Shown here one piece after another: positions 1 through 11,134 of a stretch of DNA of 64,000 nucleotides. The position numbers and the translations under genes are program-made. Source of the stretch: Polytrichum commune (Eukaryota; Streptophyta; Polytrichopsida; Polytrichales; Polytrichaceae); assembly GCA_950295325.1 (NCBI GenBank), contig OX485805.1, positions 37,683,501-37,747,500 on the forward strand, given 5' to 3'. The stretch's first letter is position 1; each line of letters opens with the position of its first letter. The notes beneath the pieces are model-generated. The model was not told where the DNA came from. It ran no database searches and worked only from the letters and a program-made list of their open reading frames with translations.

Positions 1-2990
1 GAAATATATACATAAACATATACACATATAATACATATTTAAGTATCACTTGACTAAGTCCAAGTCCAAACTTATAGCATGTTGAATTTTTTCATAGGAT
101 CCTATGATAGGATTGAATGTTGTCATCCTTCAATAGAGTATTATGCCTAGTTGATTTTGCTAATATATAGCATTTGGGTGGAGAGGGAATTATCTATACG
201 TGTGTATCTCTCATATCATCCAATATAAAAAGCTTTGAAATAGTATGCAGCCATGAGGTTACTTTTTTCAGTTGATTTAATATCAGAATTAGTTTTAAAG
301 ATTTCAAATTAGTTTACTTGAGGTTATTTAAAATGAATCGGCAACAAACTTATAGGGGGTCGAGTTTTGTATGTTGGATGGAGGAGAGGAACGCTTGCAT
401 ATCATAATTTCCGCTCTCCAATTTTATAAATTGTTAAATGTCTAAGAAGTCAAAAAATGATGCGAGCATTTTTCAAACATATTGAAAGAAAAACTCAAGA
501 GTTGTCTTAGCACAACTCACCATAAACTAGTGGGTCCCATGGAGAGCTTTTGGCACGTGCTTGATAATGCTATGTTTTTGGCTTTTGAAAAGGGATCGAA
601 GCTTCATGAATGTCATTATTTTACTACCATCACATGAGTCCTAAGCTATTGTCGTGCACCGGTGAAAGAAATATGCAAATCTACCACTTTGGTAGATTCA
701 TATATCCTTGTGGCACATGACAATCACCGAGACGTCATGGCCACTTTACACTAGAGCTTGAAGGCCCCTTGACCCATGATATACAAATCATGTGAATGGT
801 CAAGAAGTTGGAGACGGCCCAAGTTCACTTTACACTAGACCTAGACGGTACAAGGAAATTCTAATTGATGAAAGATCTACGTGACATCCTACATGACAAC
901 AAGTGGATATCGTTTCATGACCTACCAGATATTGCATTGGACCCATCAAAATGAAATGGGTTGAACACAAAACTAAGAAATGTGACAATGAAGTAAACTG
1001 TCATTAGTTGCAATAAATATTATTATATTATATTACCGTGGTGGGAACCCGGATGCAAACATATGATGCAATCCCTCAACACGATCCACGTTCACTTCAC
1101 TGAGGGCCCATTAATTGCCAAATTGGATTTATAATCATCACAGGGTTTGGCCTCTGGATGATTTTGAAGGGCCCTTACATTTTCGTGGTCACGGCTCTTG
1201 GTCTGTGAGTAAAGTGACCCTAGACACAAGCTTGCAGTGATTGTATGTGCCAGCGAGGCTTCTGACTCCCATCATCTGGAGCACCATGAATTCAAATTGA
1301 TTGAATCGAGGCAAGATCAATCCATGTTATTTTTATTTTTCAGTCGAATTTGTTGAAGAAGCTTATTTATTATGACGTATCACTTCTTAGACTTCTTCAA
1401 ACCATGAATCTGGAGAGACAGTGAATTCACAGCCTGTGACAGCTCGACTTGAAGCGGCTCGCGCTCCCACCAATCCCTTATTCCAACTCTCAGTTCAAAT
1501 AAAGGCCATGTCACACAGGCTCCCAAGTCCTAACCCTAAGTCCCAGTTCACTGGAGGTCAATCCGTGCAATCTCGGCCGTCGAGGGCAAGGAAGTTAGGA
1601 CATATCACTTCACATGGGTCCCAAGTCTGACATGGATGCCTACATGGCAACACTTTTTGGATGTGAGATTTGAAACTTGTGTTGAGAAGAAAATCTAAAC
1701 CCAACTTTGACCACAAGTCCCCTAGAATATTTTTACATAAAACAATCAAGACCTTAAAGGATGAATGCCACACTTTAATGGTTTGTTGAGGCTCAAAAGT
1801 TGAGACTTTGCCTCCATGTCCGGACTTGCTGACATGGCTGAGATTTGGGACTTGGAACCCCATGTGAACCGGCCCTAAGAGTTGAATGAAAAGTTCAAAA
1901 GTAGCAAAGGAAGGTTAACATCTTCATGACGGAATTGATCAAAGTTGATTTCTCAATTTCTTCAATGCTTCAACTCTCTCAAGTCTCCCCACGGTGTGTA
2001 ACTTCATCACTCATTACAAAATCAATCCACCTCGTTTCTTGAATGCCCCACAGCTTTTTGCAGGTCAAGGTCGCAGCTCTCAAACTTTTGCACAAATTAA
2101 TGACTGATTGAACTTGATTGAGCTTCAGATTATTGAGTTCGAACTTTTTGCATCACATTTGCTTTGAACTTGGAAGATGCGAAGTGTAAGTATCAGCCTT
2201 TTCATGGTACCCGAAGGAATGCTACATTGAAGTCATATTGGGAGTTATTAACAATTACCTTACAGAGGAAATATTGACATAATGATTCAAATAAAGATTT
2301 GAGGAACAGCTATCGGTTGGATGTGAAGAATGAATGACAACACTCACACTTATATCAAGGATTATATGATCGAGAATCTCTTCACCATTAAATGGTATTG
2401 CTATTTTTCGGTTGATGAATCTCAAAGCAAATTGACCTTGCTTCACCACTAGGTAGCATACGAGTGTCATAGCACATGTCTGTTCACATTTGCTTGGCCA
2501 AACCCTAAACCCTACAGAGATGATTATAACAATGAAAAACGTCTCACATATCGTAACAGTCAGGAGCGGTTACTTGTGCAAGCCAAGGTTAAAGTGCTGA
2601 TGTCTTATGTGACCAAGAGCCCTCCTGTGATGCGACCCACAGCAGCCACTGAAATAGAGTTAATTGAGGTTAAGTTGCTAGGGTAAGCCAGACCTTGACT
2701 CCTTTGGGGAGCTTCCTAACTTGGTACATCATAAGTAGTCTACGTAGGTACATACATATAAGCCCCATGCATGCACATAAAAGTCAGCGTTCGCCAAACT
2801 GCAAGTGGCCATGCAGGCAGCTCCAGATGACCCTAAAGTGAGCCTAAAGTGCACCGGAAGAAGCTTAACCCAATCCAAGGAACATCGCGGCACGACTCAT
2901 GAAGGATTATCAGTTGGCAGTTGGCACGTCGACAACACTTTTATGGGGTGGAATCACGCGGCGACGTCGACGTTGCTAGAGGTGTCAAGA
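1..2990. other. No gene supported; AT-rich flank
   Basis: No reading frame here looks like a conserved protein and no paired splice signals with coding sequence were found. A telobox-like run (AACCCTAAACCCTA) lies near 2501-2514, and a CATGCATG (RY-type) motif near 2765 could belong to the upstream region of the gene at 3161. Confidence 0.5.
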
Positions 2991-3014
2991 TCCTGTATGA
3001 GGGAGGCGATGAGC

Positions 3015-3021
3015 TATATAA
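3015..3021 (+). promoter_or_regulatory. TATA box of the secreted-protein gene
   Basis: TATATAA sits about 140 bases before the ATG at 3161. The interval after it is pyrimidine-rich in stretches (CTCCTCATACTTCTCCTCC), as expected for a plant transcription start and short 5' leader. Inferred from motif and spacing only. Confidence 0.5.
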
Positions 3022-3160
3022 TCTGCACACCATCCTCGGAGTTCACCATCATCTTTCATTGCAGCTGCATCTACCGGATCCATCCTCCTCATACTTCTCC
3101 TCCAGCTTTCTACAACTGCAGCACTTGACGAGGATCCAGGAAGTTGGATCGAGCGATCAA

Positions 3161-3541
3161 ATGGCGTCCGCCGTGAAGAGCGCTCTCATCTGCATGGTCC
3201 TGTTGGCCGCCGTCATGGCGGTGCATGGGGTCAGCGTGAGTGTTAAGAACCAGACTCCTGTGAGCATCAACGTGAACGGCATCGACATCGCGGCGGGTGT
3301 CACAGCCGTCGTCACCGTCACCCAAGAGGCGTTGGGCCTGGTCCTGAGCTTGGTGAACAGCCTGGGGAACGAGATCACAAGCTCCATCGACCTCCCCCTG
3401 GGTGTCACGGAGGTGATCCTCACCCAGGTCGTGGGTGGCATTCAGGTGACGGTGGGCGCGGTCACCACGACCGTCCTCAGCCTCCTGGGCGGGTTGGTGA
3501 ACTCGCTTCTGGGCCTCGTTCTCGCCATCATCGCCGTGTAG
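3161..3541 (+). CDS. Small secreted Val/Leu/Thr-rich protein
   Basis: Uninterrupted single-exon frame of 126 codons beginning with ATG in a good context (ATCAAATGGCG). Residues 1-23 form a typical signal peptide: a lysine at 6, a hydrophobic core LICMVLLAAVMAV, and a likely cleavage after AVHG. The mature part has no cysteine. It carries one N-glycosylation sequon (NQT, residues 30-32), alternating Val/Thr stretches suggesting beta strands, and a strongly hydrophobic last 25 residues (LLGGLVNSLLGLVLAIIAV). Coding GC is much higher than in the flanks, supporting a real gene. I do not recognise the family and assign no function. It could be an extracellular wall or surface protein, or be membrane-attached through its C-terminus. 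An in-frame start further upstream (about 2921) is less likely because it would hide the signal peptide and overlap the TATA box. Confidence 0.75.
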   Translation: MASAVKSALICMVLLAAVMAVHGVSVSVKNQTPVSINVNGIDIAAGVTAVVTVTQEALGLVLSLVNSLGNEITSSIDLPLGVTEVILTQVVGGIQVTVGAVTTTVLSLLGGLVNSLLGLVLAIIAV

Positions 3542-4379
3542 AACAAACTTCACTTGCGTTCGTCTCCATCATGTCAGGTACGGCACATGTACATTGCAAA
3601 TAATTCTCTGCAGGCCAAAGCGGCACAGCTTGAGTTCTTTCGTGCACAATTGATCATCATTCAAGATCAAGCCGGGAATTAGAGCGGCATCAGTCGTACG
3701 TCGTGAAAGTCGTGTACTTTGCTCTGATCATGGAACTTTGTGCTTTGCAGTATACTTTCTCTACTTCCAGAACGCATGGAGACTGGTGACGTGGCTGGAT
3801 TTTGTAAGCATCTGTCACCAATAATTTAACATTTCTGTTTTGTTTCTGGTATTCACAGATCACCTGACGACTTGCTGGGGCGCTTGATCGATGGTCGGAG
3901 ATGGGTATAAATCCATTTGCTGGTGGGGCTGGGCGATTGAGGATCATGGCGTTCGGCAGAGAGCTGAAGAATGATGTGTTCAATAAGTCATATAAGCAAT
4001 ATAATATATATACTTAGTGGATATTGAGGAACCCGACGACAAGAAGCTATGGGCAGAAATTCCGAGATAGTGGTTGCATCTCAAGATGCCTATTCAATGC
4101 TGGGAAACTCTTCTTTGTGAAATTCCTGGTCCTGATCATTAAGGTTGCAAATAAAGATTCTGCCACCATTCTTTGGAAAATCGTTGCAGAGTCCAGAGCT
4201 GATAACATTTGCGCTCTTGATTGTTATACTGAGATTTTGCATACTGGCAGGGAAGTCGTGACATTGTGTTCACGTTTTCGTGTTTCCGACGCCTGTGCGG
4301 TGATAATGAACTTAAAGCTCCCGCAATGTTGTTGGCTATGTTGTAAACAACACTATTTCAGAACACCTTGAGACATTCA
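3542..4379. other. 3' flank, no gene seen
   Basis: Contains the probable 3' untranslated region of the secreted-protein gene and unassigned sequence up to the copia remnant. A 115-codon plus-strand frame at 4024-4371 shows no recognisable motif and is not called. Confidence 0.4.
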
Positions 4380-4723
4380 CTCAACAGTGAAACACATTAC
4401 TCACGAGCACAATATGACTGACAATCACACACAATATTCACATGATGATACTTGCATTGCTCAGGCGTAGTCACACTTCATCTAAACATTCTTTATTGAC
4501 ATTCTTTCTACAGCTCGCATACACACTCACATGTTTCTTGCACACTTATACACAAAACTTCATGTTCCTCTTATACTATGCCGCTCACTTGCGGGGAGGA
4601 GAGTGAGGAACCTTCTATCACTATTCATTCTAACTGATGCGATCAATCATGTGACTAATCTAAGATACATTGAGTAACCCTATCAACAGTCATCAATGCA
4701 AAACAGATTGAGTGACTCCAATA
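4380..4723 (-). repeat. Candidate 3' LTR of the copia element
   Basis: On the minus strand a purine-rich stretch (GAGTGGGAG, plus-strand 4724-4732) is followed by about 345 bases containing a TATA-like TAGTATAAGAG (4566-4576) and an AATAAAG signal (4491-4497). This is the order expected of polypurine tract, promoter and poly(A) signal in an LTR. It lies directly downstream of the RNase H part of the copia pol remnant. The partner 5' LTR was not found, so the ends are approximate. Confidence 0.4.
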
Positions 4724-4752
4724 CTCCCACTCGTTGAGCATTGGAAGAGATA

Positions 4753-5992
4753 TCAGGTCTCCCACTCAATGCTCAACCAGATACATTCCCATCTGATGTC
4801 GTAGGCGTTGAAAAGTTTCTTTAGGAAGAGCCTTGGTAAAAATGTCAGCCAATTGATCATGGATGGAACTATAGGAGGGCAAAATAAAATTAGCAGAGTA
4901 AGCTTCACGAATGACATGGTACTAGATATTGATGTGTTTAATCCAGCGATGGAATTCAAAATTCTTGATAAGACGCAAGGCACTTGGTTGTCAATGAATA
5001 AAAGGGTAGGAGAAGTGGGGGTTTTGCCGAGACTGGAGAGCAATCTTCTTTGCCAGATGATCTCTTTGGTAGTCGAGGATGCAGCAAGATATTCGCCTCA
5101 GTGGTGTTGCTAGCACAACTAGCTTGTTTGCGGGAGCCCAAAGAACAGGACCGTAATTAACAAAAAGGATAAATCCTGAGCAGGTTCGACAATCATCCAA
5201 ATCCATGGCAAAGTAGGCATAACTATAGGCAGTGAGGGAAAGAGGATGATCAATCCCTGAGAAGGAAATGCCAAATTGCAAAGTCCCAACAAGATATATT
5301 ATTTGAGAACTATAGTCTGATAAGGGAAAATGGGATCATAAGAGCAATCCTAAGACGACAGAAATCTCAAATGGGTGTGTGGATCACCTGGGACAGAGAG
5401 AGGGACAGAACCTTTAAACCCAAATTTGCGAACCAACTTTTTAAGATAAAGTGTCTTATCCAAGAAGAGCTCGTGAGTCGCTCGGTGACGAGTAATTTTG
5501 AGCCCAACATAACAACTGGCGGGCCCTCGAGTATTAGGGAGAGCTTCATCCATGGAATTCAAAATATGATCGATGTTGTTGCCGTGAGTGAAACAAGCAA
5601 GCCCATCATCAACATAGATTAGAAGAATCACCATCTATCCACCTTGAAAAGAGTAGTAGGCACACGGATCAACATCACTAACTTGAGAACCAAATTTGAT
5701 AAGAAACTGATGAAATTTGTGATGGCAGCTACGGGAAACCTATCTAAGCCCATAAAGGGTTTTCTAAAGGAGACAAACATATTGAGGGTGATCAGAGTCA
5801 ATAAATCCTTCAGGTTGCTCCATGTAGAGAATTTCAGCAATGTCTCCGTACAAGAATGCCATCTTAATATCAAATTGAATGATCTCCAGATCATCTTCGG
5901 CTGTGATAGCCATGACTAGGTGAACAATTCACACTTAACATATGGCAAGAAAGTTTCAGTGTAGTCAATCCCAGCTTTCTGGGTGACACCCT
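4753..5992 (-). pseudogene. Copia RT (main part) and RNase H remnant
   Basis: Minus-strand frames near 5950-5350 carry the copia RT signature: GIDYTETF just after the insertion point, a fingers region around 5870-5650, and the catalytic LLIYVDDGL box (minus frame ending at 5350). Downstream pieces (5281-4753) match the RNase H half, including a SIEWET tail before the polypurine stretch. At least three frame changes and several stops separate these blocks, so no functional polyprotein can be made. Confidence 0.8.
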
Positions 5993-8221
5993 ATCAGCCC
6001 AAAACCATCACCCTTAATTGCATCCTAGTCCAGGTGAGAACCCAAGGCCAATATGTGGTTGCTTGTAGTTGTGACTCACCATCAAGCCTTGGTCACTCCA
6101 ATAATGTTCCATGAAATGCTAATTCTTTATTAAAGTAACACAAGGTAATCAGTGTTTAAGAACACTCCACACCTTCTGGTAATAAGCCTATTCATCCACT
6201 CCACCAACACACTACTCTAGCCCTAATGGCCTCTAATTAATGCCTAACACTGAAATTACCACCAACTTTCCTCAACTTCACTAATCCCTACGTCCTACTT
6301 GTTAATGTCCTATCTTTTGTGTAATTCTACTTACTTCAGCTCCTATCCAGTGGCCTAGTTTCTCCTTTGCCCGGGTATCTTGCACCTGTCACGACTGTCA
6401 CACTGTCATGCTCTTCAACCAGTCAACCATTAGCTAACCAGCCGAGCTTCGAAGGACTCTGGGTCCAGCTCAACCTAGACGGCTAGTATTGAGATTTCTG
6501 CCACGAGAGTCGAGCTGCTTCAGACCCTCTCCTTGCCCATCTAAATCCGCCTTTGACCACCTGGTTACCACCTTTCGGCCTCGGGGGGTGCACTGTACTA
6601 AACATGTACGAGTATACGTGAGTGCACAGGAGGGGTATTGATTTGGACCTTGCCGTATTACGTATACATATGGTATACAATGCATGTTATAATTTATAAT
6701 TACGTACATATATGGAAGGCCTTTAAAAAGTATAATACAATAATTGTACTTGTATGGTACTGTTACTATACTACATATCATAAGTTTTCATATTGGATGA
6801 AATCGTTTGGAAATCGTTTGGTAATCATTGGGTGGAGTATAGGGATCCAATTGACTTGATGGACCGTCCATCAAACGTGGAGATTGGTTTATGTTGGTAT
6901 CAAAAAAGGGCTAACAACAAGTGGACATATGATCTTACTGATCATTTGATGGTAGACTTAGAGAAAATAATTGCATTGGCTACAATGACATATATTGGTG
7001 AATCAAATGTTTATGAGTTACATCCGGGAGATGAAAAAGTTTTCAACGATTTTGCTGATGAAATCTAGGATATTTTGTTATACATATTATAGGGGTTGAT
7101 TATTGTTCAAAAGTATATTTGTATACTTATGTTAATGACTATAATATATGAATGGATGTTTTTTTGTGTATACATATTGTCACTTGTATATTTATTGTTG
7201 TAATTGTATGTGTATTACTTCATTTCACAAAAAATAACTTGTATATAGGGGGTTTTTAGAGTATGCAGTGAACGCACGTGATTCTAGGTTTTAATGAAAG
7301 GTGCACCTCCCGAGCTTTCGGCTAGAAATACAAACCTGGATCACCTTCCAGCTGCCTACCCTCAAACTAGCATTAACCACTCCTTGTACCAGTTGTGGTT
7401 GGATTATTCTCAACAAAATCACCAAACTGCCAATGCCAAACCCCACTGCACTCTAGTGTGGTACCTAGGCCAATTGGGTTCAGCAACCACAAGTTCCTGA
7501 TCCTGCTCCTCCAAATCCACTTCTTTACTGTAGTGATGTGGGTGACACAACTGTGTCCTAATACCACTGTTCCTCCATAGTGCCCATAGCTCAACCCAAC
7601 ATTGCTGAGGGTCACAATGAGACCACTCAAGCACCTCCTTACCCATATGATTCTTTACTAGTTGAGATTCCACACATCTACCTTCCCATTGTGGCCATCT
7701 AGCCCTATACTCGGATTCTCACCAGATCCTCCCACTTACATTAATCCACCACTAATCAACCCCCACATACAAAGTTCTTATCTTGGCTGTAGTATCATCC
7801 CAGCTCCTCAGCCTCTCAGCTCCCAGCTACAGTTGCCGCTACTGTTGAGAGAGAGAGCTCCAAGAAGGAGCAGCCGACTCCTAACCTCCAACCGCCGAAC
7901 AGTAGGCTTCCCACGTCCCTGAAATTTCTAGGGATGCCTTGCCCATATCCCAAAATGAATAGCGACTTATCCTCTCAAAGTTAATTAAATCCCAGCTCCC
8001 CCTAAGGCTAAGGTTCAAGCCCTCATAACTTAATTTTAATTAATTCTCACTCATTCCTTTTAACACTAAGCGCTAACTAACCCTCTTAAACCTAATTCCA
8101 ATCACAGCTTAAAGCTAACACTCTTTTTATGTTTTCAAAGTCTTTACAAGAAACCAAATCCTAATGCTTATAACTTCTAGTAAACTCTAAGGCACCTATG
8201 AGCACCTGACTTTGGGCTCAT
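5993..8221. mobile_element. 2.2 kb insertion with 11-bp TIRs and 7-bp TSD
   Basis: The copia RT frame is cut and resumes 2.2 kb away. The copies of ACACCCT at 5986-5992 and 8222-8228 form a 7-bp target duplication; removing the insert and one copy restores the RT frame at the usual VAKGV..QKAGIDY junction. The insert starts ATCAGCCCAAA and ends TTTGGGCTCAT, which are inverted repeats with one mismatch. Inside, a 91-codon plus-strand frame (6793-7068) has no recognisable domain. No transposase was seen, so this is probably a non-autonomous DNA element of unassigned superfamily. Confidence 0.7.
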
Positions 8222-8228
8222 ACACCCT

Positions 8229-9910
8229 TGGCAACAAAACGGGCTATAAATTTGTCGACATTCCCGTTGGGTAGATACTTGGTTTGGAAGACCCATTTAC
8301 ATTTAATGGCTTTGCTACCATCAGGGAGGCGAATCAGCTCCCAAGTCTTGTTTTCTTTCAAAGAACCAATCTCTTCGGTCATGGCATGCAGCCATTGAGT
8401 TGCATCAAGACTTTTCAAAGCTTCATGAAATGTAAAGGGATCATTGGGAGAAACATCAGCAATGACAAGGTTTGGTAGGGGCGGAGAAGAAACTACTGAG
8501 TTTGAGATTAACCAGTTTGAAAGGAGATGCAGAAAGAGTTGGAGTGCTATTGACCATGTGCGCATGAGCCAATGAAAGGGAAGCGGTTGAAGATGACGAG
8601 GTGGGGATAACATCGCCGAGCTCAGATAAGGGCCGTAGCCAAACAAGTGTTTGTGCTTGGTAGTTCGGATGATCTGCAACAATCCCTAGGGTGATAAGAA
8701 GTGTTGCGACAAGGACTTCAGGAATAATCATGGCAAGGATGGGAACACTAGCAAATGTGACTTCTTGGGAGGAAGAAGAAGAAGAAGAAGGTTCAGTAGG
8801 AAGAAGGGGAACAAGAGTGGAGGGAGTAACAGGATCATCAAGAAAAATGGCTGGAGAAGGTGAATCAGAAAGCATCATAGCCAAGGTGCCATAAGAAATT
8901 TGCTCATTGAAAATGACATCATGGCAAATCAAGACTTTAGAAGTCACAGGATCCCATAGGCGATACCCTTTAGTGTGATTACAGTAGCCCAGAAAGAAAC
9001 AAAAATGGCTCTTGAGATCTAACTTGTTGCGATGCCGCTTATCAATGAATGCGTAAGCTTGGCACCGAAAAACCCTTAGATGCTCAAGAAAGGGCTTAGA
9101 GCCATACCACAATGTGAAGGGTGCACGGAAGGGTGTGTTACCAAGAATTAAACGAGAGCCAATTCGATTCAATGTGTAAATGGCGGTGTGGCAGGCTTCG
9201 CCCAAAAACTTAAGGGATACCCTCTAGAGTGAAGTAAAGAGCCAACACCTTCCATGATTGTTTGGTTGTCCCGTTCGCCTAATCCGTTCTGCTCCAATGA
9301 ATAAGGTACAATCACTTCATGTCGGACTATTTTTTGAGAAAGATACTCACAAAATTGCTTGCTAGTAAATTCACCACCACCGTCTGTCCGAAGAATCTGC
9401 ATGTAGTCTCCAAGGTCTCGAAATGCAGCACATGTATCTGAAGCCGGAGTGATCATCTTTGAACAACATGTAGTAGAATGCTCCTCCTGGAGACGCATAT
9501 GCCATGGGTCTACAGATGTCTGCATGGACAAGGTAGTCAGGAATTGGAGAGGAAATTCTTGGTGACTGCGATAAGAAGCTATGTTGATAATTTTTATCGA
9601 GGTCGACACAACCTTCACAGAATTCAGGGGTGTGCCTATTTTGGAGAATCATATCAATAACTGCCTCAATTTGGTCCATAGCCAGGATAGTTTGATAGTT
9701 AAAATGGCACAACCTTTAATGCCAGATCTCCAAGCTAGGGGTACCATCAACAACTGAACTAGTACCTAGGGATTGGATCAAGTTGGCATGAGTGGATGAA
9801 GGAACTGCTATGATATGGAGTTTATAGAACACCCCTCTAAGGAGCCTTCCATGAGCACAATCCCATCGGCAAGCATTTGCAAGGCGTTCAAAGAAAGGCA
9901 AGGGAGAATT
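8229..9910 (-). pseudogene. Copia pre-integrase, integrase and RT start remnant
   Basis: On the minus strand, 9910-9716 ends with the GAG-pre-integrase lead-in (LEIWHQRL). It is followed by a CxxC-containing zinc-binding region, then the integrase core: the LVHADICRPM block, the LRTDGGGEFTSKQF block, the QNGLGER..TIMEGV block, and the copia-typical VFRCQAYAFI and KCKWVFQTKY blocks leading into RT. Frameshifts lie near 9.8, 9.5, 9.2 and 8.6 kb. The WHQRL..H pattern and integrase D..D..E arrangement are family knowledge; the frame breaks are seen directly. Confidence 0.85.
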
Positions 9911-10377
9911 ATGACGAGGAGAAAATGAAACTCAAAAATAATTAGTGTTGAATGTCGAAGTAACGGCAACCCAATATGAAGAGGGTGGTCTGAGTAAGAA
10001 GACGCAAGAAAAAAAAATTGGTCAAAACAAGAAAATGACAAATGAACTCCGAAAAGAATTGAACTTGGAGGCGATTCACACGAAGTTTAACACCAAACCG
10101 AATGTAGTAAATCAAGTTGTGAATAAGCCAAAGAAACCTAAAAAATCGTTTGGACTAAACGGTGATGTTAATTCTAACGAATCCAAAAACGATTCAGATC
10201 GAGATGGGCCGTGACGGCGAGAGACGACCATTTCTAGACTCAAGGATGAGGTTAGCAATAGCCAGCCCTCGGAGTCCAAAAATAAATGTTATTAGAGACC
10301 ATCAAGAATAGAATAAGTTCATCGTTGGAGACAACTAAACCCATCTACATGATATTCCAAAGCCGACACCGTAGATT

Positions 10378-10565
10378 ACTAAGGATAAACAGATTATTGA
10401 AGCTTTCATCACTGAATACGAAACATATTGTAATGCTTTGGGTTATAACAGTGATGAAGTATAAATGTGGAAATTCAAATATTTTTTCAAGGGGGGCCAT
10501 CCACCACCTTTGTGGTTTGGAAAGGTTTACGGGGCGAGACCTTGCCATAGAAGGAGTTGAAGGAG
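10378..10565 (+). pseudogene. Possible retroelement gag fragment
   Basis: A plus-strand frame here reads as a coding-like segment (KQIIEAFITEYETYCNALGY, then WKFKYFF) broken by one TAA. The spacing of aromatic residues recalls plant retrotransposon gag proteins, but no zinc knuckle is seen. An upstream lysine/asparagine-rich frame (9945-10214) may belong to the same relic. Confidence 0.3.
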
Positions 10566-11134
10566 TCGGTGGTCAAAATGTGATATAAGCCGCATCAATA
10601 TTTAATACTATATTCGTTAAATTGAGACTTTCTCTAGTCTCAAATTAATATATGGATCAAACAACATTCCGTGTTCCGAAACTATATTGCGAACAATCTC
10701 AAATATATTATATGTTCTAATATCCCAAATCTATTATGTGTGGACATAAGCACATATGGTAGAGCACTCAACACCAACCTCATCAACAAAAACACTTTGG
10801 GTAGAGCACTCCAAACTAGTTTCACCCAAGAAACATATAAAATGATTTCTATTATTAGCATGGTCAATAAAATATAGACATTGCAACATACAAAGTGCAT
10901 GCAATAAATGCATATTTCTTCAATGGAAAATTTAGTCCCAAATTTAATAAAAAAATGAACTTCACAATTGTATTGAAATATAGTAAATGGATATTCATCC
11001 AACCCCAAACAATATAGCATTCGCAAGTTCTACCCAAAATCTGCCCCAAGTTTGAGGAGCACACATATGAGTAATATATATTCGTCGAATTACTGTTTAC
11101 ACTATAATCATGCTAACACAATCCTACCAACTTC
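10566..11134. other. Intergenic, no gene seen
   Basis: AT-rich spacer between the gag-like fragment and the DUF7869-like gene. It holds two imperfect copies of a GGTAGAGCACTC motif (about 10759 and 10800), the second inside TTTGGGTAGAGCACTCCAAA, which resembles a decayed copy of the palindrome described further on. Confidence 0.35.

Larger units (their letters stand above)
4380..9910 (-). mobile_element. Degenerate, 5'-truncated Ty1/copia retrotransposon
   Basis: Read on the minus strand, the order is pre-integrase region, integrase, reverse transcriptase, RNase H, then a candidate LTR. This integrase-before-RT order is diagnostic of Ty1/copia. Gag and protease are missing, and the pol remnant stops near 9.91 kb. 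Several frameshifts and stops break the polyprotein, and a 2.2 kb element is inserted into the start of the RT domain at 5993-8221. The element is an old, non-autonomous relic. Confidence 0.85.
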
